Notes: generated by a model not told the origin, from the sequence alone. Positions 9,287 through 18,844 are shown, counted from the first letter of the stretch. The stretch is DNA of 43,454 bases from Prevotella sp. (GCA_017478025.1 JAFVGZ010000001.1:1-43454), one strand, 5' to 3'. Numbers and translations are program-made.

Positions 9287-10600
9287 TTATGCCATTTCGA
9301 GTTTTACGTCATCGCGTTTCTTTGCAGTTCGGCTGATGCTTAGTATTACTCCAATGTATATACAGTTTATGATTGACGATGTACCTCCCTTACTGATTAG
9401 TGGTAACGGTTGCCCTGTGACAGGCGCCAACCCTACGGCAACCATCATATTGAACAGTGCCTGGATAACTATCAGCAGCGCCAGACCCATTGCCAGGAAT
9501 GCTGGGAAGGTGTTTGTGCAGCGTCGTGCTATCTGCCCCGTGCGGAAAAGGAGCGAGATATAGAGCAATGCGACAAATGCGGCACCAAGCCATCCTAACT
9601 CTTCAAAGATGATGGCATAGATGAAATCAGAGAACGCCAGCGGCAGGAAGTCGCGTTGTTCAGAGTTTCCGGGACCTTTGCCTATGAACTGGCTCGATGC
9701 TATCGCAATGTTGGCATGTCCTACCTGACTGTTCTTGTCAAGGTCATATTTGTGTGGATCCACGCGCTCACTGTTCAAGAAGTTGTCTATACGCTGCTTC
9801 CACAGGTCCAGACGGTGCAGCACTCCCTTGCGCTTGTTGGTGGTAGCGGGCTCTTTCTTCACCTGTCCGGGGCTGATGGTTTCGGTCAATTGCTTGTCTG
9901 AGGCCTCTACGCTTTCTGTCAGTTGCTTTGCCTCTGCAGCCTTATTGGAGGCTATTTGATTGCTGTCCTGGCCAACGAAGTAAATCGTTGACACTGCCAG
10001 CACCAGCAAAATAGCGACTGCCGAACACAGGTAGCCAATCTGTTTCCACGGCACGCGTCCTATGATCATCATGCAAAAGACCGTTGCACCCATCAGGGCG
10101 GCAGTGGAGAAGTTCTCGGTTACCACAAGCCCCATGAAGAAGAGGGATGTCAGTACGATGTATTTGAATGCCTTGGGATGTGCCCCCTCAGGTGTCTGCA
10201 GCTGGCTCAGAATGTGCGCAGTAAGCAGCACCAGCGTACCTTTGGCTATCTCCGACGGCTGTAACGGTATGCCGAAGAAACTTATCCATCGCGCAGCGTC
10301 GTTGGTCTTGGCTCCGAAAAGCAATACCCACAATAGCAAAATGGGTGCAATGATACACAGAATGGGGGTGCATAGCTTGAAGTATCGGCACGGGATGTTG
10401 AGCACAAAGACCATCACTCCTATGCCGAGACAGAGATATGTGGTGTGCTGAATGGCTGCAATCCAGTAGTTTCCGGATTTGTAGCCCAATGAGGATGATG
10501 AGGAATATACTTCCAGCACGCTAATGATGCATAGCAGGAAGAAGATTATCCAGATAATCCTGTCGCCTTTGAATATGTTTTGTAGTTTCTGTACTTTCAC
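9287..10600 (-). CDS. ftsW: Lipid II polymerase FtsW (SEDS family)
   Basis: SEDS-family peptidoglycan glycosyltransferase of the divisome. About nine to ten hydrophobic segments are visible. Conserved elements include FFGIPLQPSEIAK, FEELGWLGA and the C-terminal GLAPVTGQPLPLISKGGTS. A charged loop of about 90 residues (SNKAAEAKQ...NSQVGHANIAI) lies between membrane segments, as in other Bacteroidota. No ATG precedes the conserved start. The frame is open back to a TTG at 10696, but that codon lies inside the 22-bp array; the GTG at 10598-10600 (VKVQKLQNIFKGDR) fits the family N-terminus better and gives 437 residues. Confidence 0.93.
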   Translation of the reverse strand: MKVQKLQNIFKGDRIIWIIFFLLCIISVLEVYSSSSSLGYKSGNYWIAAIQHTTYLCLGIGVMVFVLNIPCRYFKLCTPILCIIAPILLLWVLLFGAKTNDAARWISFFGIPLQPSEIAKGTLVLLTAHILSQLQTPEGAHPKAFKYIVLTSLFFMGLVVTENFSTAALMGATVFCMMIIGRVPWKQIGYLCSAVAILLVLAVSTIYFVGQDSNQIASNKAAEAKQLTESVEASDKQLTETISPGQVKKEPATTNKRKGVLHRLDLWKQRIDNFLNSERVDPHKYDLDKNSQVGHANIAIASSQFIGKGPGNSEQRDFLPLAFSDFIYAIIFEELGWLGAAFVALLYISLLFRTGQIARRCTNTFPAFLAMGLALLIVIQALFNMMVAVGLAPVTGQPLPLISKGGTSSIINCIYIGVILSISRTAKKRDDVKLEMA

Positions 10601-10688
10601 CGTCAGAGACGTATATTTGTTGTCAGATAAATGTTTTTGTATAGTTGATAGAGTCTGAGTCTTATTCAAGTTTCTCAAGTAGTCAGAA

Positions 10689-10776
10689 GTTACCAAGCTT
10701 TGGTAATTGAGTTACCAAGCCTTGGTAATGCGGTTACCAAGCCTTGGTAATCAGTTTACCAGCCTTTGGTAATCGT
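10689..10776. repeat. Tandem array of four 22-bp palindromic units between murD and ftsW
   Basis: Four head-to-tail units of exactly 22 bp begin at 10689, 10711, 10733 and 10755. Units 2 and 3 carry the perfect palindrome TTACCAAGCCTTGGTAA (8-bp arms, one central base); units 1 and 4 have one or more changes. A decayed fifth unit (about 12 of 22 positions) may follow at 10777-10798. The array is in the 275-bp gap between murD and the likely ftsW start; because each unit is self-complementary it would form hairpins in RNA. Nothing else was recognised in 10777-10875. Confidence 0.95.
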
Positions 10777-10875
10777 CTTTCTCGACTTTGGTCTCTCTTC
10801 ACACACGCTGCTTATCTTTAGCGGTACCCGGGCGAGGAAAGCCCTGAGTAGGATCTGCTTGAGAAAGTTGAGGCC

Positions 10876-12219
10876 TTATTCCTTTGCTAAAGCCTTGAAC
10901 TGCTCGCCTCGGTCCTCCATGTTCTTGAATAAATCGAAGGATGCGCAGCATGGTGACAGTAGCACCACATCGCCTGGTTTAGCCATCTTCCGGCATGCCT
11001 CCACGCACTCTTTCATCGAGTGAGTGTCGGCAACGGGCAGCCCCAGACCGTCAAAGGCAGCGTGGAGCTTTGCGTTATCCACTCCCATATACACCAGGGC
11101 AGAGCATTTTTCCTTTACCAATGGTGCGATATCGCTATAGTCATTGCCTTTGTCCTTGCCTCCTACTATGAGCACCGTGGGGCGCGACATAGCTTCAAGG
11201 GCAACGTGGCAGGCATCGACATTCGTAGCTTTTGAGTCGTTAATCCAGAGTATTCCGTCCTTTTCGATAACCTTTTCCAGCCTGTGCTCCACTCCGGGGA
11301 AGTCCTTCAGGCACTGTTGCAGTATGGCTTCCATTTTAGCCTGCTGACCAGCAGAGAGGTCCATCTTTGCCATTGCTGAGTGTACTGCACATCGGGCAGC
11401 CATCATATTGCGCTGGTTATGCTTGCCTGGCAGGGGGAAATCACTGTTAGGATCTATCTCGCTATCGCTGAAAGGCTGCAGAGTTGGGGCACCCATGACA
11501 GCGGGACGTGAAGATGGTGTAGGCTTTGGAGCATAGCCATCCTGGCGCTTTTGCAGCTCGTTGTTGATGTATTCGTCATCGTTCCAGTAAACGAAGGTGT
11601 CCTTTGGAGTCTGGTTCTGTATGATGCGCATCTTGGAGTCAACATAGTTCTGCATGTTGAATTCATAGCGATCCAGATGATCCGGGGTGATGTTCATCAG
11701 CACAGAGACATCGGCACGGAACTCAAACATATTGTCGAGTTGGAAGGAACTGATCTCCAGCACATACCAATCATGGTCCTGCGTGGCTACTTGCAGAGCG
11801 TAACTGCGTCCTATATTGCCTGCCAGTCCTACGTCAACACCAAACTTCTTCATTATATAGTATATAAGAGAGGTGGTCGTTGTCTTGCCGTTTGAACCGG
11901 TGATGCATATCGTCTTGCCCTTGCTATAGCGTTTCGCAAACTCCAGTTCGGCAAGGATAGGTGTTCCCTGAGCTATCAGAGCCTGTACCAAAGGCGCTGT
12001 ATCAGGTATGCCGGGGCTCTTCACTACCTCGTCGGCAGAGAGGATTTCTGCTTCGGTGTGGCCGCCTTCCTCCCAGCGTATCTTCTCTTCATCAAGCCTT
12101 TTCTTGTACTTTGGCTTGATGGAACCCATGTCTGAGACGAATACCTCGTAACCCTCTTTCTTTGCCAGGATTGCGGTTCCTACGCCGCTTTCACCTGCTC
12201 CAAGTATTGCTAACTTCAT
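10876..12219 (-). CDS. murD: UDP-N-acetylmuramoylalanine--D-glutamate ligase
   Basis: Adds D-Glu to UDP-MurNAc-L-Ala. It has 447 residues: N-terminal GAGESGVGTAILA (7-19), ATP loop GSNGKTTTT (108-116), LEISSFQLD, and the C-terminal GGKDKGNDY and LSPCCASFDLFKNMEDRGEQF motifs diagnostic for MurD. A Pro/Ser-rich segment (YAPKPTPSSRPAVMGAPT, roughly residues 229-246) interrupts the central domain compared with what I recall of Bacteroides MurD; it is in frame and the active-site motifs are intact. The gene is 18 bp after mraY. Confidence 0.97.
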   Translation of the reverse strand: MKLAILGAGESGVGTAILAKKEGYEVFVSDMGSIKPKYKKRLDEEKIRWEEGGHTEAEILSADEVVKSPGIPDTAPLVQALIAQGTPILAELEFAKRYSKGKTICITGSNGKTTTTSLIYYIMKKFGVDVGLAGNIGRSYALQVATQDHDWYVLEISSFQLDNMFEFRADVSVLMNITPDHLDRYEFNMQNYVDSKMRIIQNQTPKDTFVYWNDDEYINNELQKRQDGYAPKPTPSSRPAVMGAPTLQPFSDSEIDPNSDFPLPGKHNQRNMMAARCAVHSAMAKMDLSAGQQAKMEAILQQCLKDFPGVEHRLEKVIEKDGILWINDSKATNVDACHVALEAMSRPTVLIVGGKDKGNDYSDIAPLVKEKCSALVYMGVDNAKLHAAFDGLGLPVADTHSMKECVEACRKMAKPGDVVLLSPCCASFDLFKNMEDRGEQFKALAKE

Positions 12220-12237
12220 AACTTAACTCCCTCTTGT

Positions 12238-13521
12238 TTATCTTATCTTGAGTGTAATGATTGCCAATGTCGCCATGCCTATGGTTACTATCCAGAAGCG
12301 TGTCGTGATTTTAGACTCCAGCCAGCATCCTCGTGGCCAGTTGAAGATTATGTGCAGGTCGTCCGACAACTGTCCGGGCTTGATGCGGAAGGCATCGTGA
12401 ATAGGTGCTCGCTTGAAGAGTCGCAGTTTCTTGCCGTGTTTGTTGCCATACTTCGCTATCTGTATTTGCAGCATCACGGAGATGCTTTCTATGAAGAACA
12501 CGAAGCAAAGGATAGGTATCAGCAGCTCCTTATGGATGATAATGGCTATGACGGCAATGATGCCTCCAATGGCCAATGACCCGGTGTCGCCCATGAATAT
12601 CTGTGCTGGATAGGCGTTATACCACAGGAAACCTACCAGCGCGCCGATGAATGCACTTAGGAATATCACCAGTTCCTCCGACTGCGGTATGTACATTATA
12701 TTGAAGTATGCGGCATATCCGATGTGACTGGACACGTAAGCCAATATGCCTAACGCCACACATATTATCGCCGAGTTGCCTGCACACATGCCGTCCATAC
12801 CGTCGTTCATGTTGCTGCCGTTGCTCACTGCCATGACCACAAAGGTTGTCAGCAGCACGAAGAATATCCATCCGGCAGCGCTGCGGTGCTCACCGAGCCA
12901 TGAGAAGAAGACGTCGGTGTAGTTCAGGTTGTTGTTCTTTACAAACGGAATGGTCGTGGTTGTTGACTTTACGGGATTACTTTTGTGCATGACAATCTCT
13001 GTTGTCTGCAGTCCGTTTGCCGTGCTGCGCTGCATAGACACGTTCTCACGGATTACCGCGTCGGGGCTGAGCCACAGTGTCAGACCCACAATCAGACCCA
13101 GTATGGCCTGCCCTATGAGCTTGTAAAACGGCTTCAGACCGTCTTTCGTAATCTTCAGTTTTATGTAATCGTCGGCAAAACCGATGAATCCGAGCCACAG
13201 AGTAGTGACTATCATCAGTATCATATATATGTTTCTCAAGCGCCCGAAGAGCAGACAAGGTATTACCGTTGCAACGATAATGATGACTCCACCCATCGTT
13301 GGCACGCCTTTTTTCTCTGTGCCATAGGGGTCAATGCTCCTGTCGCGTTGCGTTTCGGTGCCTCCGTGCGAACGCATCCATTTGATGAATTTCTCACCAA
13401 ACCACACCGATATAATCAGCGAGAGCACCAATGCCAGCAGTGAACGGAAGGAGATGTAACTCCACATACCAGATCCCGGAATGTTCCATTGCTCTAAGAA
13501 GCGAAAGAGATAGTATAGCAT
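12238..13521 (-). CDS. mraY: Phospho-N-acetylmuramoyl-pentapeptide-transferase
   Basis: Integral membrane enzyme making lipid I from UDP-MurNAc-pentapeptide and undecaprenyl phosphate. It has 427 residues and about ten membrane segments. The catalytic aspartate region FADDYIK, NGSNMNDGMDGMCAGN, and MGDTGSLAIGG with the nearby histidine motif RAPIHDAF are all visible. It is longer than E. coli MraY (about 360) because of a loop of about 60 residues after SPDAVIRENV, which is usual in Bacteroidota. It lies between murE (40 bp) and murD (18 bp). Confidence 0.97.
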   Translation of the reverse strand: MLYYLFRFLEQWNIPGSGMWSYISFRSLLALVLSLIISVWFGEKFIKWMRSHGGTETQRDRSIDPYGTEKKGVPTMGGVIIIVATVIPCLLFGRLRNIYMILMIVTTLWLGFIGFADDYIKLKITKDGLKPFYKLIGQAILGLIVGLTLWLSPDAVIRENVSMQRSTANGLQTTEIVMHKSNPVKSTTTTIPFVKNNNLNYTDVFFSWLGEHRSAAGWIFFVLLTTFVVMAVSNGSNMNDGMDGMCAGNSAIICVALGILAYVSSHIGYAAYFNIMYIPQSEELVIFLSAFIGALVGFLWYNAYPAQIFMGDTGSLAIGGIIAVIAIIIHKELLIPILCFVFFIESISVMLQIQIAKYGNKHGKKLRLFKRAPIHDAFRIKPGQLSDDLHIIFNWPRGCWLESKITTRFWIVTIGMATLAIITLKIR

Positions 13522-13561
13522 ATATTGTCTGTATCTATGGTTTTATTAGTCAGATTTCTGT

Positions 13562-15043
13562 TTATAGTCCGAAGGCATTGCGCAGCTCCTCACGGTCATC
13601 AAAGTGATGTTTCACACCTTTGATAATCTGATAGTCCTCGTGTCCCTTGCCTGCCACGAGTATCACGTCGCCCTTTTTGGCCAGCATCGTAGCCGTCTTG
13701 ATGGCCTCATGGCGGTCCGGTATGGTCAGGACCTTCTTCATCTGGCGTGCATTGAGCCCTGCCAGCATGTCGTTGATGATGTCTTGCGGCTCTTCATTGC
13801 GCGGGTTGTCGCTGGTGATAATCACCTTGTCGCTCTGCTTTACGGCCTCCTGAGCCATAAGCGGGCGCTTTCCCTTATCACGGTTGCCGCCACAGCCGCA
13901 GACGGTGATAATCTCTCCCTCCTTGCCTTCCATTACTTCGTGGATGGCATTGAGCACATTGGTCAGTGCATCGGGGGTGTGGGCGTAATCTACGAGGCCT
14001 GTCACACCCTCGGCGGAGCGTATCGGCTCCAGTCTGCCGGCAACACTTTTCAGCGTGCTCAGTACCACGAGCACATCTTCTGCACTCTTGCCCAGCATCC
14101 TTGCAGCACCGTAAACGGCCAAGAGATTGCTGACATTGAACTTGCCAATGAACTGTACTCCCACCTCGCGGCTCTCCACACGGCTCTCTCCGCTTTCCTC
14201 AATGCCGAGATACATACCCTCGAAGTGACACTCAATGATGTGGGCTTTGTAGTCGGCCATGCTGCGGATGGAATAGGTTTTCACATTCGCCTTGGTGTTT
14301 TGCACCATGATGAGGCCGTTCTTGTCATCTATGTTTGTGATGGCGAAGGCTGTCTTTGGCAGGCCGTCAAAGAAGGCTTTCTTCGCATCGCGATAGTTCT
14401 CGAAGGTCTTATGGTAGTCCAAATGGTCGCGGGTGAGGTTGGTAAAGATGCCCCCTACGAATGTCAGACCGCCGATACGCTTCTGCGCTATGGCGTGGCT
14501 GGAACATTCCATGAATGCGTATTCGCAGCCTGCCTCTACCATCTTGGCCAGCAATTGGTTCAGCTCGATGGGGTCGGGAGTGGTGTGGTCAGTAGGGAAT
14601 GCCTCGCCATCCACATAGTTGCACACCGTGGAGAGCAGTCCGCACTTGTGCCCCAGCTTGCGGAACATATTATATAATAATGTGGCGATGGTCGTTTTGC
14701 CGTTGGTTCCGGTCACGCCGACGAGCTTCAGCTTTTCTGTGGGGTTGCCATAGAATGTCGTGGCGGCAATGCCTACAGCATTTTCCGTGCTCTCTGTCAG
14801 GATGAATGTGACATCGCTTTTTGCCGATGAAACCGGCATTTCTTCGCATAATACAGCCACCGCACCCAGCTCGATAGCCTTTGGGATGAACGCATGACCG
14901 TCCACCTGAGTGCCGCGCATGGCTACAAAGAGGTGGCCCGCCTCAATCTTTCTTGAGTCGATGTTAATACCCTTGATATCAATGTCGGTGTTTCCGACAA
15001 TTTTGATGGGCTTCAGTTGTTTAACAATCTCAGTCAGTTTCAT
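13562..15043 (-). CDS. murE: UDP-N-acetylmuramoyl-tripeptide synthetase (meso-diaminopimelate-adding)
   Basis: Adds the third stem residue. It has 493 residues: ATP loop GTNGKTT (112-118), the HTTPDP segment, [11 protein letters not shown], and [12 protein letters not shown]. The DNPR motif (412-415) is the signature of enzymes adding meso-diaminopimelate rather than lysine. A short Glu/Ser/Arg-rich stretch, [12 protein letters not shown] at about 282-293, looks like a small in-frame expansion: its DNA holds two near copies of GAGAGCCG. The gene is 115 bp after ftsI and 40 bp before mraY. A 357-codon open frame on the opposite strand is a shadow of this gene. Confidence 0.97.
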   Translation of the reverse strand: MKLTEIVKQLKPIKIVGNTDIDIKGINIDSRKIEAGHLFVAMRGTQVDGHAFIPKAIELGAVAVLCEEMPVSSAKSDVTFILTESTENAVGIAATTFYGNPTEKLKLVGVTGTNGKTTIATLLYNMFRKLGHKCGLLSTVCNYVDGEAFPTDHTTPDPIELNQLLAKMVEAGCEYAFMECSSHAIAQKRIGGLTFVGGIFTNLTRDHLDYHKTFENYRDAKKAFFDGLPKTAFAITNIDDKNGLIMVQNTKANVKTYSIRSMADYKAHIIECHFEGMYLGIEESGESRVESREVGVQFIGKFNVSNLLAVYGAARMLGKSAEDVLVVLSTLKSVAGRLEPIRSAEGVTGLVDYAHTPDALTNVLNAIHEVMEGKEGEIITVCGCGGNRDKGKRPLMAQEAVKQSDKVIITSDNPRNEEPQDIINDMLAGLNARQMKKVLTIPDRHEAIKTATMLAKKGDVILVAGKGHEDYQIIKGVKHHFDDREELRNAFGL

Positions 15044-15158
15044 GTCTTTCTGTTATGAGGTCACGCTTACAGTGCGTGGCAGATTTATCGTTTTTTGCTT
15101 TTGTCCTTGCTCTCTCCAGAATGCTAAATTGTACATTGTACATGGTAAATGGTACATC

Positions 15159-17291
15159 CTATGAGAGTTGCAGGACTATCTTTTCGTTGCGATGCATTGG
15201 CGAACCGGCGGGTTTGCTCTGTTGTCTCACCTTTCCTGTGCCTTGGATGACAACCTTTCCTCCTCGGCTCTCAATGATATAGACGGCATCGCGCGCTCCC
15301 ATGCCTGTTACGTCGGGCATCTGATTCTTTGGATAAGATGGTGTAGCCTTAGCTTTTCCCTTCTTCAGATTGAAGTGTGACATAATGAAATCGGAAGCTT
15401 CATTGTTGCCCCATTTTATCTCGGGAATGGCGCTATAGTTATCATCCTTAGCCAGCACCAGGTCGTACTTGATGTTCTTGGCCATGATGCCCTCTGCTAT
15501 GTCGTGGAACACCTGTCCGCTCATGGCACCGCCAGAGGCAGGCAGTCCTGCTTTGTGTATGCAGACGATACATGAATACTTAGGCTTTATCCTTTCTCCA
15601 GTCTTGGGGTCTTTGCCCGATGGGAAGTATCCGCAGAAGGAGAGCAGATAGTTTACGACTCCGTGCTTGTATCCGCCGCCTGCAGCTTTCTGCGCTGTGC
15701 CGGTCTTGCCCGACACGCCGAAGTTCGGTGAACCGGCGCGTTTACCCAGACCGATGGACACTACCTGATAGAGAATGTCCTGTATCTCGCGCAGCGCCCT
15801 CTCGTTTTTGTATATCTTTTCCTTCAGTACCACTACAGGAAACTCCTCCACAACCTCTCCGTCGTTCTCTATTCTTTTTACGAATCGTGGCCTTACCATC
15901 TTGCCATCGTTCGCTATTGCGTTGTAGAAGGTTACTACCGAGATTGGCGGAACCTGTGTCTCGTAGCCGATACTCATCCACGGCAGGGCTGTAGCGCTCC
16001 AGTTCAACCACTGTCCGCGGTCGTTCTTCTTCGGCATACGAATGCGGGGAGCCTCATATTCGCTGAATTTCAGGTTGAGGTTTTCCGCTATTCCTACGCG
16101 CCTCAGGCCTTCCACGAACTTCTCCGGACGACTGTGATAGTACTTGTCTATCAGCGCGCTGACTCCGATATTTGAGCTGACCTGCAGCGCTTTCGGTACG
16201 CTGATGACGCCATATCCGCCTCTGTGCCAGTTGTGGTCCTTCATCTTTGCTCCATACATCTCGCGTATTCCGCAGCCGGTGTCTATGTGCATCGTTGTGT
16301 CGATAACGCCGTCGTCAAGTCCCACCAGGAAGCTTGCGGTCTTGAATACCGAGCCGGGTTCCAGCAGGTCGGCTATAGCATGGTTACGCCCTTCACGGTA
16401 TTCGCCGGTCTCAGGGTCTAAGTCCATGTTCACCATTGCCTTGATATCGCCCGTTTCTACCTCCATCACAATGGCCACGCCGGTATATGCGCCGTCCTTC
16501 TTCAGCTCCTTAATGAGCGAGCGCTCAGCCAAATCCTGTATTCCTACGTCTATCGTTGTGACGATATCCATTCCGTTCACGGCGTTGGAGTCAACGATAT
16601 TCACGCTTGCGTCAAGCACCTTGCGGCGATGCATAAAGCCGGGTCTGCCCTTCAGTATGCTGTCAAATGCCAGCTCCAAGCCTGAGAAAGCGGTGCCTTT
16701 CTCCTTGTAGGTGTCGCCAATGACTGATGATGCGAGAGAGCCGTATGGCCTGCTGCGTATCATGTATTCCTGTGCTGTGAAGCCTCCCACACCTGGGCGA
16801 AGACAGAAGATAGGCAGTGCCTTTACCTGTTTGTATGTGTTGAAGTCTATTCTTCTCTTTACTATTGGCCAGTAGCGGCTGTTTTTTTCATATCCCTCCT
16901 TCAGGTGTTCCTTGAATTCGGCTGCCGTTTTATTAGGGAATATCCTGTGTAGCCCGTTGCATAGCTCGTCCAGCGTCTTGGTGTCATTGCCTAAAGAATC
17001 ATGCCACAGAGTGTCGGCCTTGCCCTCCTTTAGTGCTACGAAGTCCATGTGTATGCGATATTCCGGCAGGTTGCATGCCAACTGTTGCCCCTTGTCTCCG
17101 TAGATGCTTCCTCGCACGGGGTACATGGGCAGGCTGTCGCGCTTCACCAGTGAGTCAACAGCACTCCAATAACTTCGCTCTACGGTCATAATATAGAAAC
17201 CCTTAGCAAGTACTGCTACCGCTACAAGCGTCAGCAATACTGCAAAGATAGTATATCGCAGAGCAGATTTGTTGTTATCGTATGTTGCCAT
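15159..17291 (-). CDS. ftsI: Division-specific peptidoglycan transpeptidase FtsI (PBP2/PBP3 family) with PASTA domain
   Basis: Class B penicillin-binding protein that cross-links septal peptidoglycan in the periplasm. It has 710 residues: membrane anchor at about 12-32, dimerisation/pedestal domain, then the transpeptidase with S314-x-x-K317 (EPGSVFKTAS), SSN at 372-374 and KTG at 529-531 (GVSGKTGTAQ). A single PASTA domain (MPDVTGMGARDAVYIIE) ends the protein, as in Bacteroidota FtsI. The 115-bp gap to murE holds an AT-rich stretch with direct near-repeats of TTGTACA and GGTA(A)AT but no gene. It is 58 bp after ftsL. Confidence 0.97.
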   Translation of the reverse strand: MATYDNNKSALRYTIFAVLLTLVAVAVLAKGFYIMTVERSYWSAVDSLVKRDSLPMYPVRGSIYGDKGQQLACNLPEYRIHMDFVALKEGKADTLWHDSLGNDTKTLDELCNGLHRIFPNKTAAEFKEHLKEGYEKNSRYWPIVKRRIDFNTYKQVKALPIFCLRPGVGGFTAQEYMIRSRPYGSLASSVIGDTYKEKGTAFSGLELAFDSILKGRPGFMHRRKVLDASVNIVDSNAVNGMDIVTTIDVGIQDLAERSLIKELKKDGAYTGVAIVMEVETGDIKAMVNMDLDPETGEYREGRNHAIADLLEPGSVFKTASFLVGLDDGVIDTTMHIDTGCGIREMYGAKMKDHNWHRGGYGVISVPKALQVSSNIGVSALIDKYYHSRPEKFVEGLRRVGIAENLNLKFSEYEAPRIRMPKKNDRGQWLNWSATALPWMSIGYETQVPPISVVTFYNAIANDGKMVRPRFVKRIENDGEVVEEFPVVVLKEKIYKNERALREIQDILYQVVSIGLGKRAGSPNFGVSGKTGTAQKAAGGGYKHGVVNYLLSFCGYFPSGKDPKTGERIKPKYSCIVCIHKAGLPASGGAMSGQVFHDIAEGIMAKNIKYDLVLAKDDNYSAIPEIKWGNNEASDFIMSHFNLKKGKAKATPSYPKNQMPDVTGMGARDAVYIIESRGGKVVIQGTGKVRQQSKPAGSPMHRNEKIVLQLS

Positions 17292-17310
17292 GTTGTTTGT
17301 TTTGTATGAA

Positions 17311-17347
17311 CCCTCCCCCCCCCCTGTGGGGGAGCCGGATGGGGGCT
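17311..17347 (+). repeat. G/C-rich palindromic repeat, copy B (between ftsL and ftsI)
   Basis: CTCCCCC arm (with a run of ten C at 17315-17324), loop TGT, arm GGGGGAG (17328-17334), then CCGGATGGGGGCTT. It lies 2 bp past the ftsL stop and 20 bp before the ftsI start, so it fills most of the spacer. The C10 tract should be prone to slippage. Confidence 0.7.
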
Positions 17348-17349
17348 TG

Positions 17350-17823
17350 TTATTCTTTTACTCTTATCAGGAATGGTGGTTCGCTTGGTACTGTCAGCGT
17401 GCTGTCGCCGTAGGAGCTAAGCAGCTGCATCACATAGCTTTCGCGGCTTTTCTCTGTCAGCATGCCGGTGCAGGCTACTGCCTTGTTGTGCATGTCGCGC
17501 ATCTGGCGCTCCGTCTTGGCTATCTCCACCATCATCTTTTGGCATAGGTACCTATTGCTTATATATATAATAAGGAACGCGCACACGAGCAACACCAATC
17601 CTATCTGCCTCTGTACGGCTCTGGCTATGATGACACCGCCCAGAGTGCGCGAGATGGAGAACGGCGACGTGGTGTCCTGCTCCTCCTTGGCTTCACGGGC
17701 AATGACGTCTTCTATCGTCTTGTTGCCCAGCACTCCGCTCGGCTGCGCGGGGATGTCCTCTGTCCACTCCAGCGTAGCATTGTCTTGCTGCTCTTCTATT
17801 TTCTCGTCCTTGTCCTTATCCAT
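17350..17823 (-). CDS. ftsL: FtsL-like divisome protein
   Basis: Small bitopic protein of 157 residues: an acidic cytoplasmic N-terminus (1-60), one membrane segment (about 73-90) and a short periplasmic segment with heptad-like spacing (KMMVEIAKTERQMRDMHNKAV). Sequence identity in this family is too low for recognition by motif. The call rests on topology and on position between rsmH and ftsI, where FtsL is found in Bacteroidota. The start overlaps rsmH by 8 bp. The FtsQBL role (activating FtsWI) is inferred. Confidence 0.8.
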   Translation of the reverse strand: MDKDKDEKIEEQQDNATLEWTEDIPAQPSGVLGNKTIEDVIAREAKEEQDTTSPFSISRTLGGVIIARAVQRQIGLVLLVCAFLIIYISNRYLCQKMMVEIAKTERQMRDMHNKAVACTGMLTEKSRESYVMQLLSSYGDSTLTVPSEPPFLIRVKE

Positions 17824-18844
17824 TCGTCTTCTTTTCTGCTATTCTTAGTTTTGCGCTTCGTGATCGCGGGTTGTCCCGTTGCTCTTCGGCGGATGGGGTT
17901 TCTACCTTACCGTTGACCGCTTGCAGGGGCGTCTGTGCTTTTCCATAGAAGTCAGTCTTGCGCTCTCCTTCGGCATTGCCGGTCTTTATGAAGTTCTTTA
18001 CGATGCGGTCCTCCAAACTGTGGTAGGTGATGACGCTCAGCCTTCCGCCCGGTTTTAGTAGTTCTATGGCCGACTGTAGCATCTCCTTGAGGGCCTCCAT
18101 CTCGTGGTTCACCTCTATCCTCAATGCCTGAAAGAGCCGTGCAAGGTCTTTCTTCTCATGTGGGCTGACCTCTATCGCATTGTCTTTCAGCTCAGGTCCC
18201 TCCCCCTTGGGGGAGAAGGTGGGAGCTTTGATGGCAGTCAGCAGGTCTCTGGTTGTCAGTATCTTCTTTGCTGCCCTTGCCTTTACGATGCTTGCAGCCA
18301 ACTTCCTTGAGTTTCTCAGTTCTCCGTAGAGATATAGCGTGTCTGCCAATCGTTTTTCGTCGTAAGTGTTTACGATGTCTGCCGCCGTTGCGCCATCGCG
18401 CTTATTCATTCGCATGTCCAGTGGCGCATCATAGCGAAAGGAGAACCCTCGTGTCTCGTCGTCAAAGTGGTGTGACGATACGCCGAGGTCGGCAAGCAGG
18501 CCGTCTATCTGTTCTACCCCGTAGTATCTCATCCAGTTCTTCAAGTATCTGAAGTTGCTCCTTACGAACGTAAATCTGTCGTTGGCATGGATGTTTTGCT
18601 CTGCGTCGGCATCCTGGTCAAAGGAGTAGAGATGCCCCTTTAGCGCCGCGTTCAGACTTCCTTCTTCCGTCAGTGCCAGCCGTCTCAGTATCTCTCTGCT
18701 GTGTCCTCCACCTCCGAATGTGACATCCACATAAACGCCTCCCCGTTGTATGTTCAGCCCGTCAACGCTTGCATCCAGCATCACGGGGACGTGATATGTC
18801 GGTTCTCGGAGAGTGGAATTTATGATTGTGGAAGGGTTGTCCAT
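17816..18844 (-). CDS. rsmH: 16S rRNA (cytosine(1402)-N(4))-methyltransferase RsmH
   Basis: SAM-dependent enzyme that methylates C1402 in the ribosomal P site. It has 342 residues: HVPVMLDASVDGL, SAM loop DVTFGGGGHSREIL (40-53), LLADLGVSSHHFD, the GRLSVITYHSLEDRIVK motif and a basic C-terminus (NPRSRSAKLRIAEK). Between KKILTTRDLLTAIK and FQALRIEVNHEME the protein has extra residues, roughly APTFSPKGEGPEL (207-219). Their DNA is copy C of the G/C-rich palindromic repeat, inserted in frame. All catalytic motifs are intact, so the gene is expected to work. It is 87 bp after mraZ and overlaps ftsL by 8 bp. Confidence 0.97.
   Translation of the reverse strand: MDNPSTIINSTLREPTYHVPVMLDASVDGLNIQRGGVYVDVTFGGGGHSREILRRLALTEEGSLNAALKGHLYSFDQDADAEQNIHANDRFTFVRSNFRYLKNWMRYYGVEQIDGLLADLGVSSHHFDDETRGFSFRYDAPLDMRMNKRDGATAADIVNTYDEKRLADTLYLYGELRNSRKLAASIVKARAAKKILTTRDLLTAIKAPTFSPKGEGPELKDNAIEVSPHEKKDLARLFQALRIEVNHEMEALKEMLQSAIELLKPGGRLSVITYHSLEDRIVKNFIKTGNAEGERKTDFYGKAQTPLQAVNGKVETPSAEEQRDNPRSRSAKLRIAEKKTNG
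18196..18229 (+). repeat. G/C-rich palindromic repeat, copy C (inside rsmH)
   Basis: Perfect stem CTCCCCC-TT-GGGGGAG at 18200-18215, then AAGGTGGGAGCTT. It is entirely inside the rsmH reading frame and adds about a dozen residues. Confidence 0.75.

Noticed and set aside
10601-10696. Longer FtsW starting with TTG at 10696
   Set aside because: The TTG falls in the 22-bp array and the added 32 residues do not look like an FtsW N-terminus; the GTG at 10600 fits better, although experimental support is lacking.
10689-10776. CRISPR array
   Set aside because: The 22-bp units follow each other directly with no spacers and there are no cas genes; the same holds for the 19653 and 26838 arrays.
13604-14677. 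Long open frame of 357 codons on the plus strand opposite murE
   Set aside because: It is fully antisense to murE, whose Mur ligase motifs are intact; the translation has no recognisable domain and an excess of Cys/His typical of shadow frames.
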